Of a stretch of 34,001 nucleotides of DNA, positions 13,957 through 21,536 are shown piece after piece. The first letter of the stretch is position 1, and each line of letters opens with the position of its first letter. Source of the DNA: Deltaproteobacteria bacterium (lineage in GTDB: Bacteria; Myxococcota_A; Polyangia; Fen-1088); contig JAFGPX010000158.1 of NCBI GenBank assembly GCA_016935975.1, positions 1 through 34,001 on the forward strand, written 5' to 3'. The position numbers and the translations under genes are program-made. The notes below the pieces were generated by a model, which searched no databases, was not told the DNA's origin, and saw nothing but the letters and a program-made list of their open reading frames with translations.

Positions 13957-15414
13957 ATGCAACGAATGAAGATCGGTCTTGTCGCCGCGGTCGTCCTGGC
14001 GGGGCTCACCGCCGTCTTCTATGTCGTGGTCACCGATTCGCTCGAGCAGTCCGCCCGCCAGGACGTGGAGTCGAGGGTGGCTCGCGCGCAGAGAATCTAC
14101 CGTGACATCAGCCAACTCAACGGTCTGAAGCTCGCCAATCTCGCTGCGGAGCGGGCCCGCGCCTCCTCCGTGCTTGAGGTGTTCGACAAGACGGAGCCGG
14201 CCGCGCGGCAGCAGGCCGCCTACGAGGTCTGCGAGGCGCAGAACCAGCAGCTCAGACAGGAGGGGCGCAAAGCGGACATCGTGGCCATTCTGGATGCCGG
14301 CGGCAAGATCGTCGGTCGCGATTTGAATCCCAACGCCGATGCCGGCATGGACCTTCGTGCCAGGTATCCCGCGGTGGCGAAGGCCCTCGAGGGTGTGGCG
14401 GTCAAGGACGTCTGGACCTGGCAGGATCGCGTGCACGAGGTGGCGGTGGCCCCCGTGTTGAAGGCCGACCACTCCGTGGCGGGGGCAATGGTATTCGCCT
14501 GGGTGGTCAGCGCGGTCACCGCGCAGGCCAACCGCGACCTGCTCGACACCGAGATCGGCTTCTTCCACGCCGGCAAGGTGTACGCCTCGAGCTTCGTTTC
14601 CAGCGTGGACAGGTCGAAGGAAGACGTCGCCAAGTCCCAGGCCCTAAGTCAGTTGTTGTTTGCGGGCCAGCAGTTGGCGAGCACCGCGCTCACCAGCCGC
14701 ACGCCCACGCCGGTCACCAGATGGACGACGACCGAGGGGAGGGTGTTTGCCGTCGTGGTCGCGCCGTCACCCGGCAATTTCGCCGACAAGACCAGCGGCT
14801 TCGTGGTGCTGGCCTCGCTGTCGGAGAGCATGGTTGCCGTGCGGGCCGCAGGCATGAAGGTCATTGGGCTGGGCTTCCTGGCCATCGTCGTGGCCCTGGT
14901 GGCGTCGGTCCTGACGGCACGCCGATTCATCTCCCCGCTCGACAAGATCGAGCTTGGTGTGGCCGAGGTCATCAACGGCAACATCGACTACACCTTCAAG
15001 CCGGTGGGCCAGGACTTCGAGGGCCTGTCCAACAGCCTCAACGTCATGCTCGCGCGTCTGCTCGGCCGCGAAGAGCCGAACGAGGAAGCCGTCGAGGAGG
15101 ATGAAGGCGGCTCGCAGGCGTGGAAAGCGGAGTCCATGGTCATCGAGGAGACGGACGGTCGCGCGCCGGCCGAAACCGTGAAGGCGCTGGCCGGTGAGCC
15201 CGAAGCGGCCTACTACCCGCGGCTCTACGGCGAGTACGTCGCGGCTCTGCAGAAACTCGGGCAGCCGACCGAGGGGATGAGCGTGTTGGCCTTCATGGCC
15301 AAGCTCAGCCTGACCGAGGCCGGTCTGCGCGAGAAGTGGGAGTGCAAGGTCGTGCGCTTCCTGCTCGCGGCAAGCGGCAACAAGATCGCCTTCCGTCCGG
15401 TCAAGATCGCGTAG
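13957..15414 (+). CDS. Membrane sensor-like protein with HAMP domain (MXAN_5187-like)
   Basis: The protein has 485 residues. A GAGG site lies about seven bases before ATG 13957. One N-terminal helix (about 5-26) and a second at 300-321 enclose a periplasmic region that reads like a Cache-type sensor (IVAILDAGGKIVGRDLNPNAD; VHEVAVAPVLKADHSVAGAMVF). A HAMP linker follows (RRFISPLDKIELGVAEVINGN, about 323-370), then an acidic linker (371-400). There is no kinase, MCP or cyclase output. Instead the last 70 residues form a small domain (YYPRLYGEYVAALQ ... KVVRFLLAASGNKIAFRPVKI). I associate it, from memory, with a myxobacterial C-terminal domain named after MXAN_5187. Role unknown; signal transduction is inferred from the layout. 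The next gene starts 8 bases on. Confidence 0.82.
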   Translation: MQRMKIGLVAAVVLAGLTAVFYVVVTDSLEQSARQDVESRVARAQRIYRDISQLNGLKLANLAAERARASSVLEVFDKTEPAARQQAAYEVCEAQNQQLRQEGRKADIVAILDAGGKIVGRDLNPNADAGMDLRARYPAVAKALEGVAVKDVWTWQDRVHEVAVAPVLKADHSVAGAMVFAWVVSAVTAQANRDLLDTEIGFFHAGKVYASSFVSSVDRSKEDVAKSQALSQLLFAGQQLASTALTSRTPTPVTRWTTTEGRVFAVVVAPSPGNFADKTSGFVVLASLSESMVAVRAAGMKVIGLGFLAIVVALVASVLTARRFISPLDKIELGVAEVINGNIDYTFKPVGQDFEGLSNSLNVMLARLLGREEPNEEAVEEDEGGSQAWKAESMVIEETDGRAPAETVKALAGEPEAAYYPRLYGEYVAALQKLGQPTEGMSVLAFMAKLSLTEAGLREKWECKVVRFLLAASGNKIAFRPVKIA

Positions 15415-15421
15415 CTTCCCG

Positions 15422-16618
15422 ATGGTCAGGACCGGCCTGGAGGTTCTTCTCGAGGAAGGGCTCGGTCTGCTCGCTGGCCGTCGCGTGGGCGTGCTGTGCC
15501 ATCCGGCCAGCGTGGACAGCCGGCTCGGGCACGTCGTCGACAGGCTGACGGCGGCCGGGGTCAAGCTGGCGCGTCTGTTCGGTCCCGAGCACGGCATCCG
15601 CGGCGAGGCACAGGACATGGTCGGACTCGGCGACGAGCGCGACGCGCGCAGTGGGATCGCCGTTACGAGCCTGTACGGGGACAGCCCGGAGTCGCTGGCG
15701 CCGAGCCCCCAGTCCTTGGCCGACATCGATGTACTGGTCGTCGATCTGCAAGACGTGGGCTCCCGCTACTACACCTTCATCTGGACCATGGCCTTGTGCA
15801 TGCAAGCCGCGGCGGGCGCAGGGGTTGCGCTGATCGTTCTCGATCGGCCGAATCCCATCGGCGGCGTGGCCATCGAGGGCGGCGAGGTTGCGGCCTGGGC
15901 CGAGTCTTTCGTGGGACTCGGCTCGCTTCCGGTTCGTCACGGCCTGACCATCGGCGAGGCGGCTCGCTTGGTGGCTTCCGGCATGCCGTGGGGCGGGGCG
16001 CGCTTCGCCAAACCACTCGATTGCGATCTCGAGGTCGTGGCCATGCGCGGCTGGAGGCGCGCCGACCACTTCGACGCCACCTCCTTGCCGTGGGTGATGC
16101 CGTCGCCCAACATGCCTACCCCGGACACGGCCTTGGTCTATCCAGGGCTGTGCCTGGTCGAGGGCACGAACGTTTCCGAGGGCAGAGGCACGACGCGGCC
16201 GTTCGAGATCGTCGGCGCGCCATTCATCGACGGCCATCGCCTGGCCGAGCGGCTGGCGGCGGACGGCCTGCCCGGCGTGGGCTTTCGTCCCTTGAGGTTT
16301 CGGCCGTCCTTCCACAAGTTCGCCGGTCGGGCGTGCGGCGGCGTGCAGATCCATGTCACGGATCGCGCCGCTTTCCGGCCGTACTTGACCGGCGTCGCCA
16401 TCCTGCGCGCCCTGCATGCTCTCGGCGGCGAGGCCTTCCGTTGGCGTACCGAGCCCTACGAGTTCGTGTCGGACCGTCTGGCCATCGACTTGCTCACCGG
16501 TGGCGATGCGATTCGCAAGGGTATCGAGGCCGGAGCCGCCCTCGATGATCTACGCGCGACCTGGGTCGCGGCCGAGGCTGCGTTCCCCGAGCGGCGCCGC
16601 GGCTGTCTGCTGTACTAG
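15422..16618 (+). CDS. DUF1343 protein, NamZ-type exo-beta-N-acetylmuramidase
   Basis: The family, typified by Bacillus NamZ, removes terminal N-acetylmuramic acid from peptidoglycan fragments. The protein has 398 residues, the usual family length. Conserved blocks in order are LFGPEHGIRGEAQ, VVDLQDVGSRYYTF, LDRPNPIGG, LPVRHGLTIGEAA, SPNMPTPDTALVYPG, and EGTNVSEGRGTTRPFE, followed by FHKFAGRACGGVQIHV. No signal peptide is visible at the N-terminus (VRTGLEVLLEEGLGLL), so as read it would act in the cytoplasm, on recycled wall material. Bacillus NamZ is exported, so this is a difference. ATG 15422 has no strong binding site and sits 7 bases after the previous stop, which suggests cotranscription. 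Confidence 0.87.
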   Translation: MVRTGLEVLLEEGLGLLAGRRVGVLCHPASVDSRLGHVVDRLTAAGVKLARLFGPEHGIRGEAQDMVGLGDERDARSGIAVTSLYGDSPESLAPSPQSLADIDVLVVDLQDVGSRYYTFIWTMALCMQAAAGAGVALIVLDRPNPIGGVAIEGGEVAAWAESFVGLGSLPVRHGLTIGEAARLVASGMPWGGARFAKPLDCDLEVVAMRGWRRADHFDATSLPWVMPSPNMPTPDTALVYPGLCLVEGTNVSEGRGTTRPFEIVGAPFIDGHRLAERLAADGLPGVGFRPLRFRPSFHKFAGRACGGVQIHVTDRAAFRPYLTGVAILRALHALGGEAFRWRTEPYEFVSDRLAIDLLTGGDAIRKGIEAGAALDDLRATWVAAEAAFPERRRGCLLY

Positions 16619-16632
16619 ACACGCGCCCCTCG

Positions 16633-16655
16633 GAGGGGCCCCTTTCGGGGCTCTC
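16633..16655 (+). terminator. Probable terminator after the DUF1343 gene
   Basis: GAGGGGCCCC (16633-16642), loop TTTC, GGGGCTCTC (16647-16655) pairs with one bulge and one mismatch. It lies 14 bases after the DUF1343 stop and just before nadD. A competing stem uses CCCCTCGGAGGGG. The trailing sequence (GTTATGG) is only weakly T-rich. Confidence 0.5.
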
Positions 16656-16677
16656 GTTATGGTGTATGGTCGCGGCC

Positions 16678-17217
16678 ATGCGGGTGGCATTTTTCGGCGG
16701 CAGCTTCAATCCGCCGCACGTGGCGCACCAGCTTGTGGCCCTCTACGTGCTGGAGACGGCGGCGGTGGACGAGCTGTGGATGGTCCCATGCGGCAGGCAT
16801 CCCTTCGACAAGGCCCTGGCGCCCTACCAGCACCGGCTGCGCATGTGCGAGTTGGCCGCAGCCGCGCTCGGACCGAGGCTCAAGGTCAGCGACATCGAAG
16901 ACCGTCTGGGCGGCGAAAGCCACACCCTGGTCACGATCAAAGCCCTGCGCGCGGAGCATCCCGGGCACGAGTTCTGGCTCGTGGTGGGCGCCGACCTCGA
17001 GCCCGAACTGTCCCTTTGGCATGGCGCGGAGGAGCTGCTGCGCTCGGTGCCCCGCCTCGTGGTGGGGCGTGGAAATTCTCCGGGGACAACGCCGCTGGCA
17101 ATGCCGGCTTTGAGCTCGACCGACGTGCGAGCCCGGCTGGCCCGCGGAGAGCCCGTGACCGGACTCCTGCCGCGTGCGGTGGAGAGCTACATCCGGGAGC
17201 AGGGGCTTTATGGCTAG
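16678..17217 (+). CDS. nadD: Nicotinate-nucleotide adenylyltransferase NadD
   Basis: This enzyme joins nicotinate mononucleotide and ATP to give deamido-NAD, the penultimate step of NAD synthesis. The protein has 179 residues from ATG 16678, which gives the family start MRVAFFGGSFNPPH; ATG 16666 would add four residues. The nucleotidyltransferase signature GGSFNPPHVAH has the HxxH-type histidine pair, with Ala in place of the usual Gly before the second His. WMVPCGRHPFDK follows, and the second signature is SSTDVRARLARGEPVTGLLP near the C-terminus, as in bacterial NadD. The SSTxxR motif supports ATP binding. It heads a run into tyrA and aroA. The related RNA-silencing gene rsfS, often next to nadD, is absent here. 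Confidence 0.92.
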   Translation: MRVAFFGGSFNPPHVAHQLVALYVLETAAVDELWMVPCGRHPFDKALAPYQHRLRMCELAAAALGPRLKVSDIEDRLGGESHTLVTIKALRAEHPGHEFWLVVGADLEPELSLWHGAEELLRSVPRLVVGRGNSPGTTPLAMPALSSTDVRARLARGEPVTGLLPRAVESYIREQGLYG

Positions 17218-17258
17218 CCCACAGACCCGGCCGGAAGAGGCCGAAAAGCCAGTGGGCT
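17216..17258 (+). terminator. Compound stem-loop between nadD and tyrA
   Basis: An outer stem AGCCCAC/GTGGGCT (17216-17222 with 17252-17258) encloses an inner hairpin CGGCC, loop GGAAGA, GGCCG (17228-17243). It follows the nadD stop directly. It could terminate or attenuate transcription into tyrA, but no T-run follows (TGGTGCCCGC). A possible promoter, TTGGTG then GATAGT at 17281-17286 roughly, lies after it. Confidence 0.3.
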
Positions 17259-17296
17259 TGGTGCCCGCTTGTCCAACCTGATAGTCTGCGACCGTT

Positions 17297-18175
17297 TTGT
17301 CATCGCAGATTCGTTTTCCTCGTTTCGCGCTTCTGGGCGTGGGCTACATCGGCGGCTCGGCGGCGCTGGCCGGCAAACGGGCCGGCCTGCTCGGCCGCGT
17401 GGTGGGCTACGACCTCGACTCGGAGGCCACGGCCACGGCGTTGCGCAACGGCGTGATCGACGAGCCGGCCGCGAGTGCCGAGGCGGCGGTGCGGGAGGCG
17501 TCGCTCGTGCTCCTGGCCGCGCCGGTGGGGAGCCTGCAGGGCTTGCTGACCGACGTTGCGCCAGGGCTCGCGCCCGACGCCACCGTCGTCGATGTCGGCA
17601 GCGTCAAGAGCGCGCTGCTGGCGACCGCGGAATCCGGGTTGACCTCCGGGCAGTTCGTGGGTTGCCATCCGATGGCCGGCGCGGAGTTCGTCGGTGTCGA
17701 GGCGGCGGACGCCGGCATCTTCTCCGGCCGGGTGTGTTTCCTGTGTCCGCCCAGGAACGCGCGGGCCGAGGCTTTGGCCGCGGCGCGGGACTTCTGGGCT
17801 GGGATTGGCTGCCGGATCGTGGCCATCGAGCCCGAGCTGCACGACCGATTGATGGCTGCGCAGAGCCACCTGCCACACGTCGCGGCCTTCGCGCTCGCGG
17901 CCGCGCTCGCGGCGGAGCTGCCGTTCCTCGATAGCACAACGCAGGTGGCCAGCCCGACCACCAGCCTGCGCGATACCACGCGCATCGCGGCCTCCGGCGC
18001 GGCGGTGTGGCGGGACATCCTGCTCGCCAACGCCAGCCACGTGCTGCCCTTGGTCGAACAACTGCGCGGTCGCGTGGAGGAAATCGGGCGCGCGGTGGCC
18101 GCCGGGGACGGCGCTGCGCTCGATCGCGTGCTTCTGGCCGGCCGCGCCTGTCGCCAACGTCTGGTCAAGGAATGA
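17297..18175 (+). CDS. tyrA: Prephenate dehydrogenase (TyrA family)
   Basis: This is an NAD(P)-dependent oxidative decarboxylation of prephenate (or arogenate) in tyrosine synthesis. The protein has 292 residues, a stand-alone enzyme without chorismate mutase or ACT domain. The Rossmann loop is G14-V-G16-YIG-G20 in ALLGVGYIGGSAAL, with the adenine-ribose acid D in VVGYDLD. Then come VVDVGSVK, the substrate loop GCHPMAGAEFVGVEAAD, and MAAQSHLPH with the conserved His. The C-terminal helical domain has SPTTSLRDTTRIAASG, as in the family. The start is TTG 17297, the only start upstream of the glycine loop. Its stop overlaps the next gene by ATGA. Confidence 0.92.
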   Translation: MSSQIRFPRFALLGVGYIGGSAALAGKRAGLLGRVVGYDLDSEATATALRNGVIDEPAASAEAAVREASLVLLAAPVGSLQGLLTDVAPGLAPDATVVDVGSVKSALLATAESGLTSGQFVGCHPMAGAEFVGVEAADAGIFSGRVCFLCPPRNARAEALAAARDFWAGIGCRIVAIEPELHDRLMAAQSHLPHVAAFALAAALAAELPFLDSTTQVASPTTSLRDTTRIAASGAAVWRDILLANASHVLPLVEQLRGRVEEIGRAVAAGDGAALDRVLLAGRACRQRLVKE

Positions 18176-19170
18176 GCGCCGTATCGTCGAGGAAGACACT
18201 GCCCTGCGTGCTGCTTCTCGCAGCTTGCGCGGATGCAACCGCGGTGGGGCCGGGGAGCGCCGCCTTGCCGCGGTCGGAACTCGACGAAGACGATCTGGTG
18301 GGCATGATTCCCGCCGAAGCCGACTTGGTGCTATGGGCCGACATGGCCAAGCTGCGTGCCTCGCCGTGGACACGCGACAGCTTCGCCAAGGTCGCCGAGG
18401 CGAGTCGCCCCGCCGATCCCGACATCGACCAGATTCGCGACGTGGAGCGCCTGGTATTCGCCAAGCTCCCCTCGTTGCGCGATGGGGCCAGCCTGCTCGT
18501 GGCCCAGGGACGGATCGATCGCGAGCAGATGGGCAAGGCATTCGCCAAGGGTCAGGCCGCGGTCGAGACGTCTCGCTATCGCGGCGCGGACTTGCTGACC
18601 CGTGCCGAGGAGGCCCTGGCCTTCGTGGGTCGGCGCACGGTGGTCTCGGGCTTGGCCGTGGCGGTGCGCGCGGCCATCGATTGCAGCTTTGGGTTGGCCC
18701 GCACCATCGAGAGCGAAGCCTGGTTCCGGCGCATGCGCGGCGAGATCTTGCGGGGCAGGGACGCGACCTCGATGGTGACGCTACTCTTCGTGCACCTGCA
18801 ACCAGCGACGCGAGAGGTGCTCAAGCGAGAGATGGGCGAGGGCGATACCCTGGAGGATTTTGCCGGGCGCATCGATCTGGGGGACGACCTCGAGGCCATG
18901 GCCGTCGGCGCCGTGCGCACCCGGGCCGAGGCGCGGGATCTGGCGGCGCGCCTGTCCGAGCGCATCCGTGACGCGCGCATGAGGCCCATCGTGTCTGCCT
19001 TCGGCTTTTCCAGCGTGCTCGACTCCGTGGAATTCCAAGCCAAGGAAGACCGCGTGGTCGGCCGGCTGCACGTCTCGCAGAAGGAACGAGCCACGATCGC
19101 GGAGCGCATGGCCGTGGTGGCCGAAACCATGGCCAAGCTGCGCCAGGGCCGGGAGAACGAGCGGCCATGA
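18172..19170 (+). CDS. Putative lipoprotein between tyrA and aroA, function unknown
   Basis: The protein has 332 residues. ATG 18172 overlaps the tyrA stop and its own stop overlaps the aroA start, both as ATGA, so the three are translationally chained. The signal peptide ends LLLAAC with Cys19 as lipidation site. The mature part begins with an acidic stretch (SELDEDDLVGMIPAEADLVLWADMAKLR) and continues as a mixed alpha/beta protein. The phrases 'IPAEADLVLWADMAKLRASPW' and 'LVAQGRIDREQM' recall the large group of exported proteins that begin by stating a predicted-efficiency-type DUF3352-like fold, but I cannot assign it firmly. Aromatic biosynthesis gives no obvious use for a lipoprotein; cotranscription may be only for expression. 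Confidence 0.82.
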   Translation: MSAVSSRKTLPCVLLLAACADATAVGPGSAALPRSELDEDDLVGMIPAEADLVLWADMAKLRASPWTRDSFAKVAEASRPADPDIDQIRDVERLVFAKLPSLRDGASLLVAQGRIDREQMGKAFAKGQAAVETSRYRGADLLTRAEEALAFVGRRTVVSGLAVAVRAAIDCSFGLARTIESEAWFRRMRGEILRGRDATSMVTLLFVHLQPATREVLKREMGEGDTLEDFAGRIDLGDDLEAMAVGAVRTRAEARDLAARLSERIRDARMRPIVSAFGFSSVLDSVEFQAKEDRVVGRLHVSQKERATIAERMAVVAETMAKLRQGRENERP

Positions 19171-20522
19171 GCGAAGCCGCCGGCTCTGCCCAACCCCTGC
19201 TGCGCGTCGGGCGCAGCCGGCCTCTGCGCGGAAGCTGTCGCGTTCCCGGCGACAAGTCCATCTCCCACCGCGCCCTTCTCTTCGGCGCGCTCTGCGGCGG
19301 TGGGGTCGAGATTCGCGGGCTGGGTTCGGGCGGAGACAACGCCTCGACGGCCGCGGCCCTGCGCGCGCTCGGCGTGTCCTTACGAGTCGCGGGATCGTCG
19401 GCCCGTGTGGAGGGCGTGGGGTTCGCCGGTCTGCGCGAAAGCACCGCCCCGCTCGACTGCGGCAATTCCGGCACGACCATGCGCCTCCTGGCTGGCCTGC
19501 TCGCCGGCCGGCCATTCGCCAGCACCTTGAGCGGCGATCCATCGCTTTCGCGGCGGCCCATGGGCCGCCTGGCCAAACCCCTACGCCTGATGGGCGCCCG
19601 CCTCGACGGCCGGCCCGATCCGGCGCGGCCGGACGGCATTCTGCCGCCGCTGACCATCCGCGGCGGCGGGCTGCGTGGGATCGACTATGCCTTGCCCGTG
19701 GCCAGCGCACAGCTCAAGAGCGCGCTCGTGCTGGCGGGGCTGCAGGCCTCGGGCCGAACCTCGATCCAGGAGCCAGGCCTCTCGCGCGACCACACCGAGA
19801 GGATGTTGCGTTTCCTGGGAGCGCCACTCGGCGCCGATCCGGTTGCGCGGCGGATTGTGGTCGACCCAACAGGATGGAACGGGAAGCTGCGTGCGGCCCC
19901 GGTCGATGTCCCCGGCGATCTCTCGTCGGCCGCGTTCTTGCTGGTGGCGGCCGCCATCGTGCCCGGCAGCGACGTCACGGTCGAAGGCGTGGGGCTCAAT
20001 CCCACGCGCACCGGCGTGCTGGACGCGCTGGCCGCGATGGCGGCCAACATCGAGATCGAGCAGACCGCAGAGGCGATGGGAGAGCCGGTGGGTCGCGTGC
20101 GCGTGCGTCACGCGGGCTCCCTGCGGGCCGCGCGTATCGCCGGCGCGTTGGCACTGCGCTCGCTCGACGAGATCCCGGCCCTGGCCGTGGCGGCGTCGGT
20201 GGCGCAGGGACGGTCCGAGTTCGCCGATCTCGCCGAGCTGCGCGTGAAGGAATCGGACCGCATCGCCGCCGTCGTGCGCGAGCTGCGGCGCGCCGGCCGC
20301 GACGTCGAGGAGTCGCCCGCGGGCTTCACGGTCATGGGCAGCGGCGGGCGAGCGCCCAGAGGTGGCCGCGTCGCGCCCGATCGCGATCATCGCATCGCCA
20401 TGGCTGGCGCCGTATTGGCTTTGCTCTCCGACGAGGAAACCTTGGTGCCGAGCGAAGACATCGCGACGTCGTTCCCGACTTTCGTCGAGATCTTGCGCGA
20501 TCTCGGCGCCGAGATCGGATAG
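19167..20522 (+). CDS. aroA: 3-phosphoshikimate 1-carboxyvinyltransferase (EPSP synthase), class II by motifs
   Basis: This enzyme condenses shikimate-3-phosphate with phosphoenolpyruvate in the shikimate pathway. The protein has 451 residues. Core signatures are VPGDKSISHRALLFGAL, LDCGNSGTTMRLLAGLL and the C-terminal LRVKESDRIAAV with DHRIAMA. All four motifs used to define the glyphosate-tolerant class II enzymes are visible: GDKS, SAQLK, R-D-H-T-E (in PGLSRDHTERM) and NPTR. Class I enzymes lack this set. The start ATG 19167 overlaps the upstream lipoprotein stop. Its stop abuts the stop of the converging gene (TAGCTA, 20520-20525). Confidence 0.95.
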   Translation: MSEAAGSAQPLLRVGRSRPLRGSCRVPGDKSISHRALLFGALCGGGVEIRGLGSGGDNASTAAALRALGVSLRVAGSSARVEGVGFAGLRESTAPLDCGNSGTTMRLLAGLLAGRPFASTLSGDPSLSRRPMGRLAKPLRLMGARLDGRPDPARPDGILPPLTIRGGGLRGIDYALPVASAQLKSALVLAGLQASGRTSIQEPGLSRDHTERMLRFLGAPLGADPVARRIVVDPTGWNGKLRAAPVDVPGDLSSAAFLLVAAAIVPGSDVTVEGVGLNPTRTGVLDALAAMAANIEIEQTAEAMGEPVGRVRVRHAGSLRAARIAGALALRSLDEIPALAVAASVAQGRSEFADLAELRVKESDRIAAVVRELRRAGRDVEESPAGFTVMGSGGRAPRGGRVAPDRDHRIAMAGAVLALLSDEETLVPSEDIATSFPTFVEILRDLGAEIG

Positions 20523-21503
20523 CTAGAACTTGCCGCCCACCGAAAGGCTGGCCGGTGTCTTGCCGGGCTCGGCGGGCAAGGCGACCAGGACGTAGAGGCC
20601 CAGGGCGGTCCCCGCGAGACCGAGGCCGACCAGCAGGCCACCCACGCCGGCCTGCCAACGAGCATCGGAACTGTCGGCGTTCGCGAAAAGCGCGCCGCCG
20701 GCCACCGCGGTGGCGAAACCGACGGCTATGCCCACGGCCGCGACGGGTCGACGCCAGGACTTGGGCGGCGGAGGCGGTGGGGGCGGTGGCCGCCAGGCCT
20801 GCAGCCACGCCTCCACCGGTCGTTTCACCTCGTCGCCGAGCTGAATCATCTTTTGCCGAGCCTCGTCCACGGTGCAGACGTTGCAGAAGCGCGTCTCGGT
20901 TTCGATCGGCACCATGGCCGGTGACGGCTCTTCCGTGCTGAGCAAGCGCGCCGTCATGGTGTAGCTGTTGCCGGTCACGTTGACCGCGACGCGGATGAGG
21001 TGGCTGACGTCGAGGAGTTGACCGAAACGCTTCACGCAGATCGAGCCGTCGCACTTCTGCAGCTCGGGGAAGGTATCCATGTAGCGGGCGACATCCACCG
21101 AATCGAGAACGTAGATGGGCGCCGTGCGGGTTACGCCCACCACGAAGCCATCCTGCAGTTGCATGGCCAGGGCGGGCGATGCGCCGTCGCCGTCGACCTT
21201 GAACTCGCTGATGGCCACTCGCGCCGACATGACCCCGCCGTGGGCCGAGGGTGGAGGCACGGAAGGCGTCGGGTGCGCTGCCGCCGGAGGCGCCACGGGC
21301 GCAGCGGGCGATGGCGCCGGCCGGACGGACGCGGCCGGAGGCGTGGGCAGGGCCGCTGGCGTGGCCAAAGGCGCGGCAACCTGGGGCTTGGCCGTCGGAT
21401 CCGCGACGAGTGGAGGCCGGGGTTGCGCGGAGACGGTGGTGCCCGAAGCGAGCCAAGCTGCGACCGCAATCGCTTGCGCCGGTAGGATGTTGTTGAATCG
21501 CAC
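20523..21503 (-). CDS. Exported protein with paired cysteines and C-terminal membrane hairpin (paralogue A)
   Basis: The protein has 326 residues. A signal peptide ends SGTTVSA before Gln27. Residues 28-88 are Pro/Ala-rich. A folded domain (93-225) opens with a TolB-N-like strand (RVAISEFKVDG) and carries C151-x4-C156 and C207-x2-C210. A second Pro run (nine Pro, about 239-247) leads to two hydrophobic helices (253-275 and 283-308) and a short end, SVGGKF. The same cysteine spacing and double helix occur in the gene at 31216. The start is GTG 21503, with no binding site seen. It lies 33 bases after the mlaC stop, so the two probably form an operon. Function unknown; location periplasm or inner membrane is inferred. 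Confidence 0.82.
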   Translation of the reverse strand: MRFNNILPAQAIAVAAWLASGTTVSAQPRPPLVADPTAKPQVAAPLATPAALPTPPAASVRPAPSPAAPVAPPAAAHPTPSVPPPSAHGGVMSARVAISEFKVDGDGASPALAMQLQDGFVVGVTRTAPIYVLDSVDVARYMDTFPELQKCDGSICVKRFGQLLDVSHLIRVAVNVTGNSYTMTARLLSTEEPSPAMVPIETETRFCNVCTVDEARQKMIQLGDEVKRPVEAWLQAWRPPPPPPPPPKSWRRPVAAVGIAVGFATAVAGGALFANADSSDARWQAGVGGLLVGLGLAGTALGLYVLVALPAEPGKTPASLSVGGKF

Positions 21504-21536
21504 GATGGCCAGGATTGTCGCACAGAGCCGACCGTT

